From NCBI RefSeq assembly GCF_947498005.1, contig NZ_CANMIW010000003.1, positions 186,001 to 250,000 of the forward strand: a DNA stretch of 64,000 bases. The letters run 5' to 3'. The notes under the pieces were generated by a model. It searched no databases. It saw nothing but the letters and a program-made list of their open reading frames with translations, and was not told the DNA's origin. Positions 36,295 through 45,209 of the stretch are shown here, piece after piece. Position 1 is the first letter of the stretch; every line of letters begins with the position of its first letter. The position numbers and the translations under genes were made by a program. The DNA comes from an uncultured Winogradskyella sp. (GTDB lineage: Bacteria > Bacteroidota > Bacteroidia > Flavobacteriales > Flavobacteriaceae).

Positions 36295-36885
36295 CTATTC
36301 CATGTCTATAATACCCACTACTTCGTAAGCTCTAGTGCCATCTATTTGTACTTTTTCGTATAAAATATTAGCATACTCGTAATACGTTAGACCATCAATG
36401 TTTACTTTTTCGTAGTCGTCTGGTAATTCGTAAACAATTGTTCCTATTTCTGGCTCTACTACTTCATACTCATTATCTATTTGTACATAAAAAGTACCAT
36501 CTACATTATAATAATTATGGGCATTATGTTTTACCTTTTTAAAATGTGTAGGTAATACTTTAATTCTAAAACCTACTTTTGGTGCTATAACGATATAACG
36601 GCCTTGAGACTGCGTGTAATACTTATTATTAGCATAGTAATACGTTTGTCCTTTATGTTTTACCACTTTTTTATTAGGCACTGAACGTACTGAAACCACT
36701 TTTTTCGTTGGTTTTTTATAAGTTACTTTTGAACTAGGTATTCTTTTTATTTTAGTGACAACATTCTTTTTTGTAGTCGTCGTTTTCTTTATTGCTGAAT
36801 TCCTTTTTGTTTGCGCATTTACCTCTATTGAAGTTGCCATTATAATTATGGCTGGCAAAATGAATGCTTTTATAAATGTTTTCAT
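36295..36885 (-). CDS. Exported basic protein, DUF6515-like
   Basis: A 196-residue exported protein. The signal peptide ends VNAQ (about 25). Residues 26-75 are very Lys/Thr-rich with KKTTTTKKN, then three related blocks follow, each with a YY or Y-x-Y and a GF/GT strand (GQTYYYANNKYY, AHNYYNVDGTFY, LTYYEYANILYE), ending in a glycine-linked turn. This layout resembles the DUF6515 family of unknown function. The repeated blocks suggest a small repeated fold. A single gene; the 191-base gap to the VWA gene holds nothing recognisable. Confidence 0.62.
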   Translation of the reverse strand: MKTFIKAFILPAIIIMATSIEVNAQTKRNSAIKKTTTTKKNVVTKIKRIPSSKVTYKKPTKKVVSVRSVPNKKVVKHKGQTYYYANNKYYTQSQGRYIVIAPKVGFRIKVLPTHFKKVKHNAHNYYNVDGTFYVQIDNEYEVVEPEIGTIVYELPDDYEKVNIDGLTYYEYANILYEKVQIDGTRAYEVVGIIDME

Positions 36886-37069
36886 AATATTTGTATTTTA
36901 AGATTAAACTTATTCTCATTATATATGACTTAATTTCATAATGATAATTTAAAGATATTCGCATTATATCTGTAAAAAAAAGGAAATAGATGTTTCATTA
37001 AATTTCATCTACCAATTGGCTTATTTTATAGATATGCATTTTTAACTTTAACTATAAGCTACAAAAAAA

Positions 37070-37089
37070 GCATACAAATTAATGTATGC
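37070..37089 (-). terminator. Terminator of the EF-hand lipoprotein gene
   Basis: GCATACA (37070-37076) pairs with TGTATGC (37083-37089) over a 6-base loop, followed on the minus strand by seven T. It lies 25 bases past the stop codon. Confidence 0.72.
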
Positions 37090-37113
37090 CTTATTATTAT
37101 CAAGGGTTTCTAT

Positions 37114-37413
37114 TTATTTTAGCAAACTTAGTAAACCTGTTAATTCAGTTAAGTTTAAGCTAGAATTATTATCTGTATCCAACACATTAAAATTATCTGA
37201 CACTGAACCAATAGCTTCTGTTGAGCTAATAGCTTCATCTTTATTGGTATCTAACAAACCAAAAAGCGTAGTAATTTGCTGAACTGTTGAATTAGAGCTT
37301 AATGAACCTAATAATGTTGCTGCATCTGATAAATTTGAAGTATTAACATTTTTTACACTATCACAACTAAAAATTGTGATTACTACTGCTAATGAAAGTA
37401 AGATTTTTTTCAT
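37114..37413 (-). CDS. Small EF-hand lipoprotein
   Basis: A 99-residue lipoprotein: signal MKKILLSLAVVITIFSC with the lipobox IFSC (Cys17). The mature part has a Ser/Leu-rich helix, then two EF-hand loops DTNKDEAISSTE (53-64) and DTDNNSSLNLTE (78-89), each with Asp/Asn at positions 1, 3, 5 and Glu at 12. Calcium binding is therefore plausible. It is transcribed alone, with a terminator after it, just downstream (on the other side) of the LytTR gene of the export operon. Confidence 0.8.
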   Translation of the reverse strand: MKKILLSLAVVITIFSCDSVKNVNTSNLSDAATLLGSLSSNSTVQQITTLFGLLDTNKDEAISSTEAIGSVSDNFNVLDTDNNSSLNLTELTGLLSLLK

Positions 37414-37543
37414 AATTGTATTTATTTATAAATTTTGACGCAAAAGTAATTCTACCTATTGAATTTCTAAAGAAGAATAGACCAACCTAGAATTTATATC
37501 TGTTAATTATATAATTTTATAGACGAAACAAAATTGAAAAGAT

Positions 37544-38272
37544 TTACAAAGAGTTATTATTAATAAACTCTAAAAATTTTGGTTTATATTGTTCTGAAAC
37601 AGTAATACGTTGATCTCTAATAATGATTTGGCTACGCTCTATAACATCAATATTATTTAAGGATACTATAAAAGAACGATGTATACGCATAAACTGAGTT
37701 TCAGGCAACTCTTGTTCTAAAGATTTTAAACTCATTAAGGTTAAAATTGGTTTTGGGTTGTCTTTCAACCATATTTTAATATAGTCTTTTAGACCTTCAA
37801 AATATAAAACATCTGCTAGTTTAATACGTAATTGTTTGTACTCTGATTTTACAAAAAGGAATTCTTTTTCCTCCGAAACAATAGGCTTCTTTTTCCCTTT
37901 TACCAATTCAAACCAAGTATTGGCTTTATTAGCCGCAGCTAAAAACTCTGCATAATCAAAAGGTTTTAAAAGGTAATCTATCGCTTCAACTTTAAACCCT
38001 TCTAAAGCATATTGATCGAATGCCGTTGTGAAAATGACACGTGTATCTTTTGGTAACATTTTTGAAAACTCAATACCTGTTAAATCTGGCATTTGTATAT
38101 CTAAAAACAATAAATCCACAGGATTTGTTTTTATAAATTCCATAGCTTCAATAGCACTACTACATTTTTGTTTTAATTCTAAAAAAGGCGTTTTTTCAAC
38201 GTAGCTTTCTACTAAATTAAGTGCCATTGGCTCATCATCTACAACAATACATGTTATTTTAATACTGCTCAT
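37544..38272 (-). CDS. LytTR-family response regulator
   Basis: A 242-residue regulator. The receiver domain (1-120) holds the acid pair VDDEP (D12, D13) and the phospho-acceptor D58 in LLFLDIQMPDLTG. The LytTR DNA-binding domain (about 140-242) holds FLFVKSEYKQLRI, YIKIWL and the closing FMRIHRSFIVSLNNID. It lies 2 bases after the LytS-type kinase gene and ends the export operon, so the pair probably controls expression of the operon or of related genes. Confidence 0.95.
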   Translation of the reverse strand: MSSIKITCIVVDDEPMALNLVESYVEKTPFLELKQKCSSAIEAMEFIKTNPVDLLFLDIQMPDLTGIEFSKMLPKDTRVIFTTAFDQYALEGFKVEAIDYLLKPFDYAEFLAAANKANTWFELVKGKKKPIVSEEKEFLFVKSEYKQLRIKLADVLYFEGLKDYIKIWLKDNPKPILTLMSLKSLEQELPETQFMRIHRSFIVSLNNIDVIERSQIIIRDQRITVSEQYKPKFLEFINNNSL

Positions 38273-38274
38273 GT

Positions 38275-39312
38275 TTAATTGGTTTCAATTTCTAATTGTG
38301 CTACAAATCGAGAATCTTTTACAAAAGTCTTAAAATTATTTTTGTTTGGATATAACAATTCTAATCGTTTTATAATATTAGGAAGTCCTATTCCTGAACC
38401 ACTTTTATCATCTGTTTTTTTAGGTAAATTATCATTTTCAATTGTAAATAATACTGTTTTTTCGTGACAAGTCATGTTTATCTTTATAGAACTTGCTTTA
38501 CTAGCAGACACACCATGTTTAAAAGCATTTTCTATTAAAGAGATAAACAATAAAGGTGCTATTTTAATTCCTTTTTCTTCTACAGGAAAATTATAACTTA
38601 TAGTTGTTTTATCTGATACACGAAGCTTCATTAACTCTATATACTTTTTCATAAAATCTATTTCTTTAGATAAAAGAATAGATTCTACATTAGTTTCATA
38701 TAGCATATAACGCATTAACTTACTTAAACTATGGATAGATGTTTTTGCCTGATCTGGCGAAATATCTACCATAGCATAAATATTATTTAACGAATTAAAA
38801 AAGAAATGTGGCTGTAATTGATAATGTAAATGTTGTAATTCTGATTTTAACTTAAAATTAGCTGCTTCCTTACGTTCTGCCTCTGTTTTTACCCAACGTT
38901 GCGTACTTTTTAGAGCAATGGCGAAAAACAATGGAGCCATATAAGTCAATATTTGAATGTATAAAGCCATTCTAAATGGAGGCTCTGTTCTTCCTGTGTT
39001 TTCTATTCGTTTTTTAACTAACTCTTGAAAATAATGATCTTCAATATATTCTTTTAAATATAAAAAGAGAGCTATAAACGCTAAATTTATAATTATAAAT
39101 TGCAGCATTTTTTTAGGAAACAAATAACGATCTACTAAAACAAAATAATTGAAATAAAATACTATTGCTGAAAAAAATAATGGAATCCAAAAATGTGCTT
39201 TTATCCTATCTATTTCTTGTTCTTGTCCATACGATAAAAGGTAAGGCAAGGAAAATAAGGTTAGCCATACAAGCACATGGGAAAGGATCGTAATTGTTTT
39301 GTTTTTATACAT
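38275..39312 (-). CDS. LytS-type sensor histidine kinase
   Basis: A 345-residue membrane kinase with four hydrophobic segments (about 8-26, 42-60, 70-88, 116-134), a short linker helix, the His-kinase box LQPHFFFNSLNNIY with phospho-His H169, and a C-terminal ATPase domain with the N-box SLIENAFKHG and G-box GSGIGLPNI. No large external sensor domain is present, so it may sense within the membrane or through the transporter. It lies 6 bases after the permease gene and 2 bases before its regulator gene. Confidence 0.94.
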   Translation of the reverse strand: MYKNKTITILSHVLVWLTLFSLPYLLSYGQEQEIDRIKAHFWIPLFFSAIVFYFNYFVLVDRYLFPKKMLQFIIINLAFIALFLYLKEYIEDHYFQELVKKRIENTGRTEPPFRMALYIQILTYMAPLFFAIALKSTQRWVKTEAERKEAANFKLKSELQHLHYQLQPHFFFNSLNNIYAMVDISPDQAKTSIHSLSKLMRYMLYETNVESILLSKEIDFMKKYIELMKLRVSDKTTISYNFPVEEKGIKIAPLLFISLIENAFKHGVSASKASSIKINMTCHEKTVLFTIENDNLPKKTDDKSGSGIGLPNIIKRLELLYPNKNNFKTFVKDSRFVAQLEIETN

Positions 39313-39318
39313 AATATA

Positions 39319-40539
39319 TTATTCGTAACGTAACGCAGTTATAGGATCTAAAGCAGAAGCTTTTCTAGCTGGATACCATCCAAAAAAGATACCTGTTACA
39401 GCACATACCGCAAAGGAAATCACAATAGAATATAAAGCTACACTTGTAGGCCAATTTAAGAATTTTTCTATGAATACCGTTACTCCTAGCCCTAATAAAA
39501 CACCCAAAACACCTCCTGTAATACTTATTAATATAGCTTCAATAAGAAACTGCATTAGTATATCTGAGCCTTTACCACCAACTGCCATACGCAAGCCAAT
39601 TTCTTTGGTTCGCTCTTTTACAGAAACATACATAATATTCATAATACCAATACCACCAATTAATAGCGAAATACTGGCTACTGCAACTAATAAAATGGTT
39701 AACATTTCGCTAGTAGAACTAAAAGTAGAAATTAACTCTTCCATAGAACGCACACTAAAATCATCTTCTTCGTTATCCAATAATTTATGTTCTGTTCTTA
39801 AAATTTCAGACACTTGAGTTACAGCTGCAGGTGCATCATCTTCGCTAATTGCAGAAGCTACAATTTGGTTTAAATGATCTATTGCTAAAATACGTTTTTG
39901 TACCGTTGTGTATGGTGCAATAACTACATCATCTTGATCTTGACCAAAAGTGTTTTCGCCTTTTTCTTCTAAAACACCAATAACTTTAAACGGTATGTTA
40001 TTAAAACGAATCATTTGCCCAACAGGTTCTTGACCATCTGGAAACACATTATCTACAACGGTTTGTCCTATGACAACAACTTTAGAAGCCGATTTAACTT
40101 CTGCATCTGTAAACATACTCCCACTTTGTAAACCAACAACCTTAATATCTAAATATTCAGGGTTTACACCATATATAGAAGATGGCCAGTTGTTAGAGCC
40201 ATTAATAACCTGTCCGTTACCATTAACTACTGGTGTTATGTAACTAATTAAATTAGATTGCTCTTTTATAGTTTCATAATTAGCTAAAGTTAATGTTTGT
40301 ACATCTCCTCCACTACCTCTTGCTGGTCCTCTACTATCTGCTCCTGGTTGTATAGTTATCATATTAGAACCCATTGCAGAAATAGTAGTACGTATACTTT
40401 CTTTAGAGCCTTCACCAATAGCTAACATAGCAATTACAGAAGCTACTCCAATGATGATACCTAACATGGTAAGCAATGTTCTTGTTTTATTAAGAATAAT
40501 TGCCTTTGTTGCGATTTTAAATAAATTTAATAGTCTCAT
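39319..40539 (-). CDS. MacB-type ABC transporter permease
   Basis: A 406-residue membrane protein with the MacB/FtsX layout: one N-terminal transmembrane segment (LTMLGIIIGVASVIAMLAIGEGS), a large periplasmic domain (about 45-285) and three C-terminal segments (ILLVAVASISLLIGGIGIMN and following), ending with the WYPARKASALDPI coupling segment. In E. coli this domain is fused to the ATPase; here it is a separate gene 2 bases after it. It should couple ATP hydrolysis to periplasmic substrate export through MacA and TolC. Confidence 0.95.
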   Translation of the reverse strand: MRLLNLFKIATKAIILNKTRTLLTMLGIIIGVASVIAMLAIGEGSKESIRTTISAMGSNMITIQPGADSRGPARGSGGDVQTLTLANYETIKEQSNLISYITPVVNGNGQVINGSNNWPSSIYGVNPEYLDIKVVGLQSGSMFTDAEVKSASKVVVIGQTVVDNVFPDGQEPVGQMIRFNNIPFKVIGVLEEKGENTFGQDQDDVVIAPYTTVQKRILAIDHLNQIVASAISEDDAPAAVTQVSEILRTEHKLLDNEEDDFSVRSMEELISTFSSTSEMLTILLVAVASISLLIGGIGIMNIMYVSVKERTKEIGLRMAVGGKGSDILMQFLIEAILISITGGVLGVLLGLGVTVFIEKFLNWPTSVALYSIVISFAVCAVTGIFFGWYPARKASALDPITALRYE

Positions 40540-40541
40540 AA

Positions 40542-41285
40542 TTAATGGTCTTGTTTAGGTAATTTTGCTAATTCAGTTGCTGCAGATTGTACATCATGAT
40601 TTTGATAATCTTGCATAATCTCACCATCTTTTAATACAACAGTTCTACTACTAAACGTAGCAATGTCTGGTTCATGCGTTACAAAAGTTATGGTTATACC
40701 TTTTTTGTTCAACTCTTGAAATAACGACATAATCTCGTAAGAGGTTCTAGTATCTAAGTTACCAGTGGCTTCATCTGCAAGAATCATTACCGGATTATTA
40801 ACTAGAGATCTTGCTATGGCTACACGCTGTTGTTGTCCTCCTGAAAGTTGCGAAGGTGTGTGATGCAATCGCTCGCCCAAACCAACCATCTCTAAAGCTT
40901 TGATTGCTCTTTCTCTTCGCTCTTCAGAAGTTACTTTACTGTTATATAATAAAGGTAACTCTACATTTTCTATAGCCGATGTTCTTGCTAATAAATTGTA
41001 GGATTGAAAAATGAACCCAATCTTTTCATTTCTAATGGTTGCCAGTTCATTTCTACTAAGATCTTTCATACTCACACCATCAATTTCATATACTCCAGAT
41101 GTTGGCTGATCTAAACAACCCAAAATATTTAACATGGTACTTTTACCAGATCCACTTGAACCCATTATGGTTACAAATTCGCCCTCTTGAATAGAAAATG
41201 AGATGCCTTTTAGCGCATGAACCGTTTCGGTTCCCATGGTAAACTCACGCTTTAAATCTTGTATTTTTATAATTTCTTTACTCAT
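40542..41285 (-). CDS. MacB-type ABC transporter ATP-binding protein
   Basis: A 247-residue ATPase. Walker [10 protein letters not shown] (42-50), Q-loop FQSYNLLA, signature [15 protein letters not shown] (147-161), Walker B VMILADE (166-172) and the switch His in [10 protein letters not shown] are all present, in the MacB/LolD subfamily. It powers the permease encoded 2 bases downstream. It lies 10 bases after the MacA-type adaptor gene. Confidence 0.96.
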   Translation of the reverse strand: MSKEIIKIQDLKREFTMGTETVHALKGISFSIQEGEFVTIMGSSGSGKSTMLNILGCLDQPTSGVYEIDGVSMKDLSRNELATIRNEKIGFIFQSYNLLARTSAIENVELPLLYNSKVTSEERRERAIKALEMVGLGERLHHTPSQLSGGQQQRVAIARSLVNNPVMILADEATGNLDTRTSYEIMSLFQELNKKGITITFVTHEPDIATFSSRTVVLKDGEIMQDYQNHDVQSAATELAKLPKQDH

Positions 41286-41295
41286 AGCTTTTCTC

Positions 41296-42498
41296 TTATT
41301 TTCTGTTACCTCCTGGACGTTGTGGCATAAATGGGCTTTCGCTTTTTTCTGAAGTTCCAGCCTCTGATTTAGAAACGCCTTTTAAACTGTATACTAATTT
41401 ATCGCCTTCATTAACACCACTTAAAATCTGCACATTAACACCATCACTGGCACCAAGTGTTACTGTTTTTGGAGTAATAGCACCATTAGACTCTAGTACC
41501 CAAAGCGATTGATTATTTCTAGATCTTTCTGCATTATTTGCTTCTAATTGCTGTTGCTGATTATAAGCAGTAAGCGTTTCTTTTTCTGGCTTAAAGTTGA
41601 TCGCTTTAGCTTCAGCAGTTAGGACTTTGTTTAACTCTAAAGTGAAAATAGAAATGGTTGCGGTGAGACCTGGCTTCAGTTTTAAGTCTTCATTTTCTGC
41701 TTTAATAACCACAGTGTAAGTCACTACATTTGAGGTTACTGTAGGATCTAAACGCACTTGTGTTACTACACCATTAAACGTTTCACCTATATAAGCATCT
41801 ACAGTAAACTCTACACGTTGTCCTTCTATAACTTGACCTATATCTGCTTCATCTACATCTGCCTCTACTTGCATTTCTTTTAAATCTTGTGCAATTGTAA
41901 ACAAGGTTGGTGTACTTAAACTTGAGGCAACGGTCTGTCCTTCTTCAATATCTTTAGATAATACAACACCATCTATTGGCGAGTAAATATTAGCATAACC
42001 TAAATTGGTTCTGGCAGATTGCAAATCTGAATAACGTTGTGTTACCGTACCTTTTGCAGTTTGATAATTATAGTCTGCATCATCAAAATCGGATTTACTA
42101 ATTACTTGATTATCGTATAAGGTTTTCTGTCTATCGTAAATCGTTTTAGTATAATTTTTTTGACTAATAGCATTATCATACGCAGCTTGTGCTTGTGTTA
42201 AAGAGGCTTGTAAATTTGTTTTATCTAGCTCTGCTATTAATTGTCCTTCTTTAACTATCGAGTTATAATCTACATACACTTTTTCTACAACACCAGAGAC
42301 TTGTGTACCAACATCTACTTGGTTTATAGGCTCTATAGTACCTGTTGCGGTTACCATAGTTGTAACATTAGCTTTTTTTGCTAAAACTGTTTCTGGCTCT
42401 ATAATTACTGTATCTTCACCCTTAAAAAAACTAAAGGCTACTATAGCAAGTACTACTAGTACACTACTAATTATTATGGTTTTCTTATTTTTTTTCAT
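41296..42498 (-). CDS. MacA-type periplasmic adaptor
   Basis: A 400-residue membrane-fusion protein. One N-terminal membrane anchor (about 8-23) is followed by the lipoyl/barrel-sandwich half (VSGVVEKVYVDYNSIVKEGQ), a long coiled-coil hairpin (AELDKTNLQASLTQAQAAYD through TNLGYANIYSP, about 108-192), the beta-barrel and a membrane-proximal domain with a glycine/proline-rich tail. It links the ABC pump to TolC. It lies 11 bases after the TolC gene and 10 before the ATPase gene. Confidence 0.94.
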   Translation of the reverse strand: MKKNKKTIIISSVLVVLAIVAFSFFKGEDTVIIEPETVLAKKANVTTMVTATGTIEPINQVDVGTQVSGVVEKVYVDYNSIVKEGQLIAELDKTNLQASLTQAQAAYDNAISQKNYTKTIYDRQKTLYDNQVISKSDFDDADYNYQTAKGTVTQRYSDLQSARTNLGYANIYSPIDGVVLSKDIEEGQTVASSLSTPTLFTIAQDLKEMQVEADVDEADIGQVIEGQRVEFTVDAYIGETFNGVVTQVRLDPTVTSNVVTYTVVIKAENEDLKLKPGLTATISIFTLELNKVLTAEAKAINFKPEKETLTAYNQQQQLEANNAERSRNNQSLWVLESNGAITPKTVTLGASDGVNVQILSGVNEGDKLVYSLKGVSKSEAGTSEKSESPFMPQRPGGNRK

Positions 42499-42509
42499 GA
42501 TTAAAATGA

Positions 42510-43838
42510 TTAAAGTTTAATGTCGTTTCCTTGATAAAATTGTAATAATTGATGGTATAAAATATTTAAGTATTTCGCTTGTAAATAGTTTTGTTGTGCA
42601 TTGGTAGATGTATTTTGACTTATCACTAAATCGGTTGTACTCAACGCACCTAATTCGTACTTTTTTTGAGCAAGTTTATAAGTTTGTTCAGCTGCGATTT
42701 TTGACGCTTCTGCCGCAATCATTTGCTCTTGGGTAGATACTGCATTTTGATAGGCTGTTTCTACTTTTTTATACACTTCCTTTTCAGTAGTTTGCTTACT
42801 AATTTCTGCCTTTTCAATATTTATTTGCGCCGATTGAACAGCTGCCTTGGTTTGATTTCTATTAAAAATTGGAATATTCAATGACAAGCCAATTCTTTGA
42901 TTAAAATTTACATTGAATTGGTCTGAGAAATTGTTGTCATTAACACTTGTATATCCCGAACCTAAACTGCTCACAAGAGATAATGTTGGTAGATAAGCAC
43001 CTTTTGCAATTTCTAATTCCTTTTCTTGCACTTCTACTCCTAGTTTACTTGCGTTTATTTCTGGCAGAATCCCTAAAGCACTATTATAAATTGAAAACTT
43101 ATCAAGTTGAAGTGTAACGTAATTTGTATCACTACTTAGGGTTTGAATTTCAATGTCTTCAGTAGGATCTAATTCTAATAACTGCTTTAATTCAATAATG
43201 TATTGTTGATAAGTGTTCTTAGCGGCTATTATTGCATATTTATTCGTTGCCGCTTGGCTTTGCGCTTCTGTATAATCACTTAACGAAATTGAGCCAACGT
43301 CTAATCGTGCTTTAGATCTCTCAACTTCTTTTTCAGTTGCGATTAAATTATTTTCAGCGATAGTTATGCCTTCCTTTGCATATAAAATTTGCAAATAGTT
43401 TTCTAGAATACTCAAAATGATATTGTTTTGAGTTTCTTCGTGTAAAAACACACTTTGATTTTTCAACAACTCATTTTGCTGTATTTGATTTTCTATTTGA
43501 TGCCCTTGAAATAAAGTGAATGAGCTATTTAAACTCACATTTGTGCTATAAATCTGATCCGATACGAAATCACTTGTAATAGGATCTATAGAATTTCCAT
43601 TTGAGAAGGTTTCTGAAGCAGATCCATATAAATTTGGAAGACGTGAAGATTTTGCTGCACTATAATTGATTTCAGATTGTTCTAGGTTTAAACTAGCATC
43701 TTTTATGGTGATGTTATTCTCTAGTGCATAATTTAAACAGTCTTCTAAAGTCCAAATTTTAGTTGATGTAGAATCCGTTGTTTGTGCAACGACAAACTGG
43801 GAAGCGATAAGTGTTATTATAATAAAAAAACGTTTCAT
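42510..43838 (-). CDS. TolC-family outer membrane efflux protein
   Basis: A 442-residue protein with a signal peptide (cut near VVAQ, 19) and the internal duplication of TolC proteins: two long helical stretches with a repeated TxA-QxxY pattern and GSISLSDYTEAQSQA / GALSTTDLVISQNT near their ends. It should form the outer-membrane duct of the export machine encoded downstream. It is the first gene of the operon and its promoter region (43839-43973) contains GTCTAATAGAC, a short palindrome at about 43897-43907. Confidence 0.93.
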   Translation of the reverse strand: MKRFFIIITLIASQFVVAQTTDSTSTKIWTLEDCLNYALENNITIKDASLNLEQSEINYSAAKSSRLPNLYGSASETFSNGNSIDPITSDFVSDQIYSTNVSLNSSFTLFQGHQIENQIQQNELLKNQSVFLHEETQNNIILSILENYLQILYAKEGITIAENNLIATEKEVERSKARLDVGSISLSDYTEAQSQAATNKYAIIAAKNTYQQYIIELKQLLELDPTEDIEIQTLSSDTNYVTLQLDKFSIYNSALGILPEINASKLGVEVQEKELEIAKGAYLPTLSLVSSLGSGYTSVNDNNFSDQFNVNFNQRIGLSLNIPIFNRNQTKAAVQSAQINIEKAEISKQTTEKEVYKKVETAYQNAVSTQEQMIAAEASKIAAEQTYKLAQKKYELGALSTTDLVISQNTSTNAQQNYLQAKYLNILYHQLLQFYQGNDIKL

Positions 43839-43973
43839 GTTTTCAGTGTTTTTAATTTACACTTCAAAGATGAAACGATATCTATTTTAAATAAAGTCTA
43901 ATAGACGTTTGAGGTTATTTTCTATACTAATTGCCTTATTTTATAGAAGTCTTTTTTCCTATTTATAGGTATC

Positions 43974-45209
43974 TTAATTATATTTTCGTTGTTGAAACCA
44001 TAAATCAGAAAGAGAAATATTGATATTAAGAGTGTTTACATATTCTTTTATTAGGATACTTTCCGTTGTTCCTTTTTTACCTAAAGTATATGAAATATTC
44101 AGTAAAGATCGTTTACCTAATGGCAAGCCTAAACCAATCGATGCCGCATAAGTATCAATTTTGGTATCATCTACCATTAAGTAACCAGAATTATAGTTTA
44201 AGCCCATTCTAAAATCTACGCGTTTCCAATATTTAAAACTTTTAGGATCTACAGAATACGATGCACCAAAACCATAAATATTTTGATCTACATAATCGCC
44301 AATGGCATCAGATTGATTTGTTGCAGACCAAAGATTCTTAGTATAATCTGCAGTTAGCATTAAGTTTTTTATTTTGGTGCTGTAACCAAAACCTAGTTTT
44401 AATGGCATATCAAAACTGTCTATTTCTTCGTCTTCGGTTTCCTCTAGTAAAGTATATGCTAAATTTGAATATTTACCAATCACAACATCTTTAGTTCCTT
44501 TTAAAACCGTTGGGAAATCTATGGTGAATCCAAAAGCGTGCTTATCTAAAAGATTATATTGAACACCTAATCCTAATTGCGCTCCTCTGTAATAGTTAAC
44601 TTCGTTAACTTCTAAGAAACTATTTGTAGTTAAAATTGATTCACTTTCTTCAATTTTTCCAAATAAATATGATGCTTTTATACCAACATTTAGATTATTA
44701 AAATAAGTTCTTCCATAATCTAATCTAATTTCGTTTAAACCTCCCGAACCTTCAATATTTGTTACAAACTCGTCGCTACTTCCTTCAACATTACTTTGCA
44801 GACCAATTAGTGAATATCCTACACTTGTAGATGGTTTTAAAGTAAATGCTAAACCATATTTACCATCACTATTAAACCCAACAGAAACATTCGTAAAATT
44901 ATAAGTCGATTGATAATCATCAGTATCACTACCTGAAAAACTAACAAGTTCAGCAGAACCGCCAACGTCTAAAAAAAACTCGTCTGGACGCAATGTTGCA
45001 ACTGAAGATGGATTGTAAAGATTAAGCCCATAAGTTGCATCTAAAGAAATACCTGTTTTTCCGAGGCCACTATTACGGCCTGTTCCAGAATTACTTTCTA
45101 CACCTAGACCAAACAATGAATAAGGAGAACTCGTTAAATTATTGGTTTGAGAATAGCCAAATAATCCTAATGTCATTGCACAAATAATTGTGTATTTTAA
45201 TTTATTCAT
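43974..45209 (-). CDS. Outer-membrane beta-barrel protein
   Basis: About 411 residues. A signal peptide (NKLKYTIICAMTLGLFGYSQ) is followed by a series of amphipathic strands with aromatic ends and a C-terminal aromatic strand (LSDLWFQQRKYN), the layout of an outer-membrane porin or transport barrel. The N-terminal SSPYSLFGLGVESNSG resembles Bacteroidota barrel proteins often annotated as hypothetical. I use the second ATG (45209); the first at 45218 is equally readable. The gene overlaps the end of the DUF4270 gene, so the two are coupled and probably work as a lipoprotein-barrel pair. Confidence 0.78.
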   Translation of the reverse strand: MNKLKYTIICAMTLGLFGYSQTNNLTSSPYSLFGLGVESNSGTGRNSGLGKTGISLDATYGLNLYNPSSVATLRPDEFFLDVGGSAELVSFSGSDTDDYQSTYNFTNVSVGFNSDGKYGLAFTLKPSTSVGYSLIGLQSNVEGSSDEFVTNIEGSGGLNEIRLDYGRTYFNNLNVGIKASYLFGKIEESESILTTNSFLEVNEVNYYRGAQLGLGVQYNLLDKHAFGFTIDFPTVLKGTKDVVIGKYSNLAYTLLEETEDEEIDSFDMPLKLGFGYSTKIKNLMLTADYTKNLWSATNQSDAIGDYVDQNIYGFGASYSVDPKSFKYWKRVDFRMGLNYNSGYLMVDDTKIDTYAASIGLGLPLGKRSLLNISYTLGKKGTTESILIKEYVNTLNINISLSDLWFQQRKYN

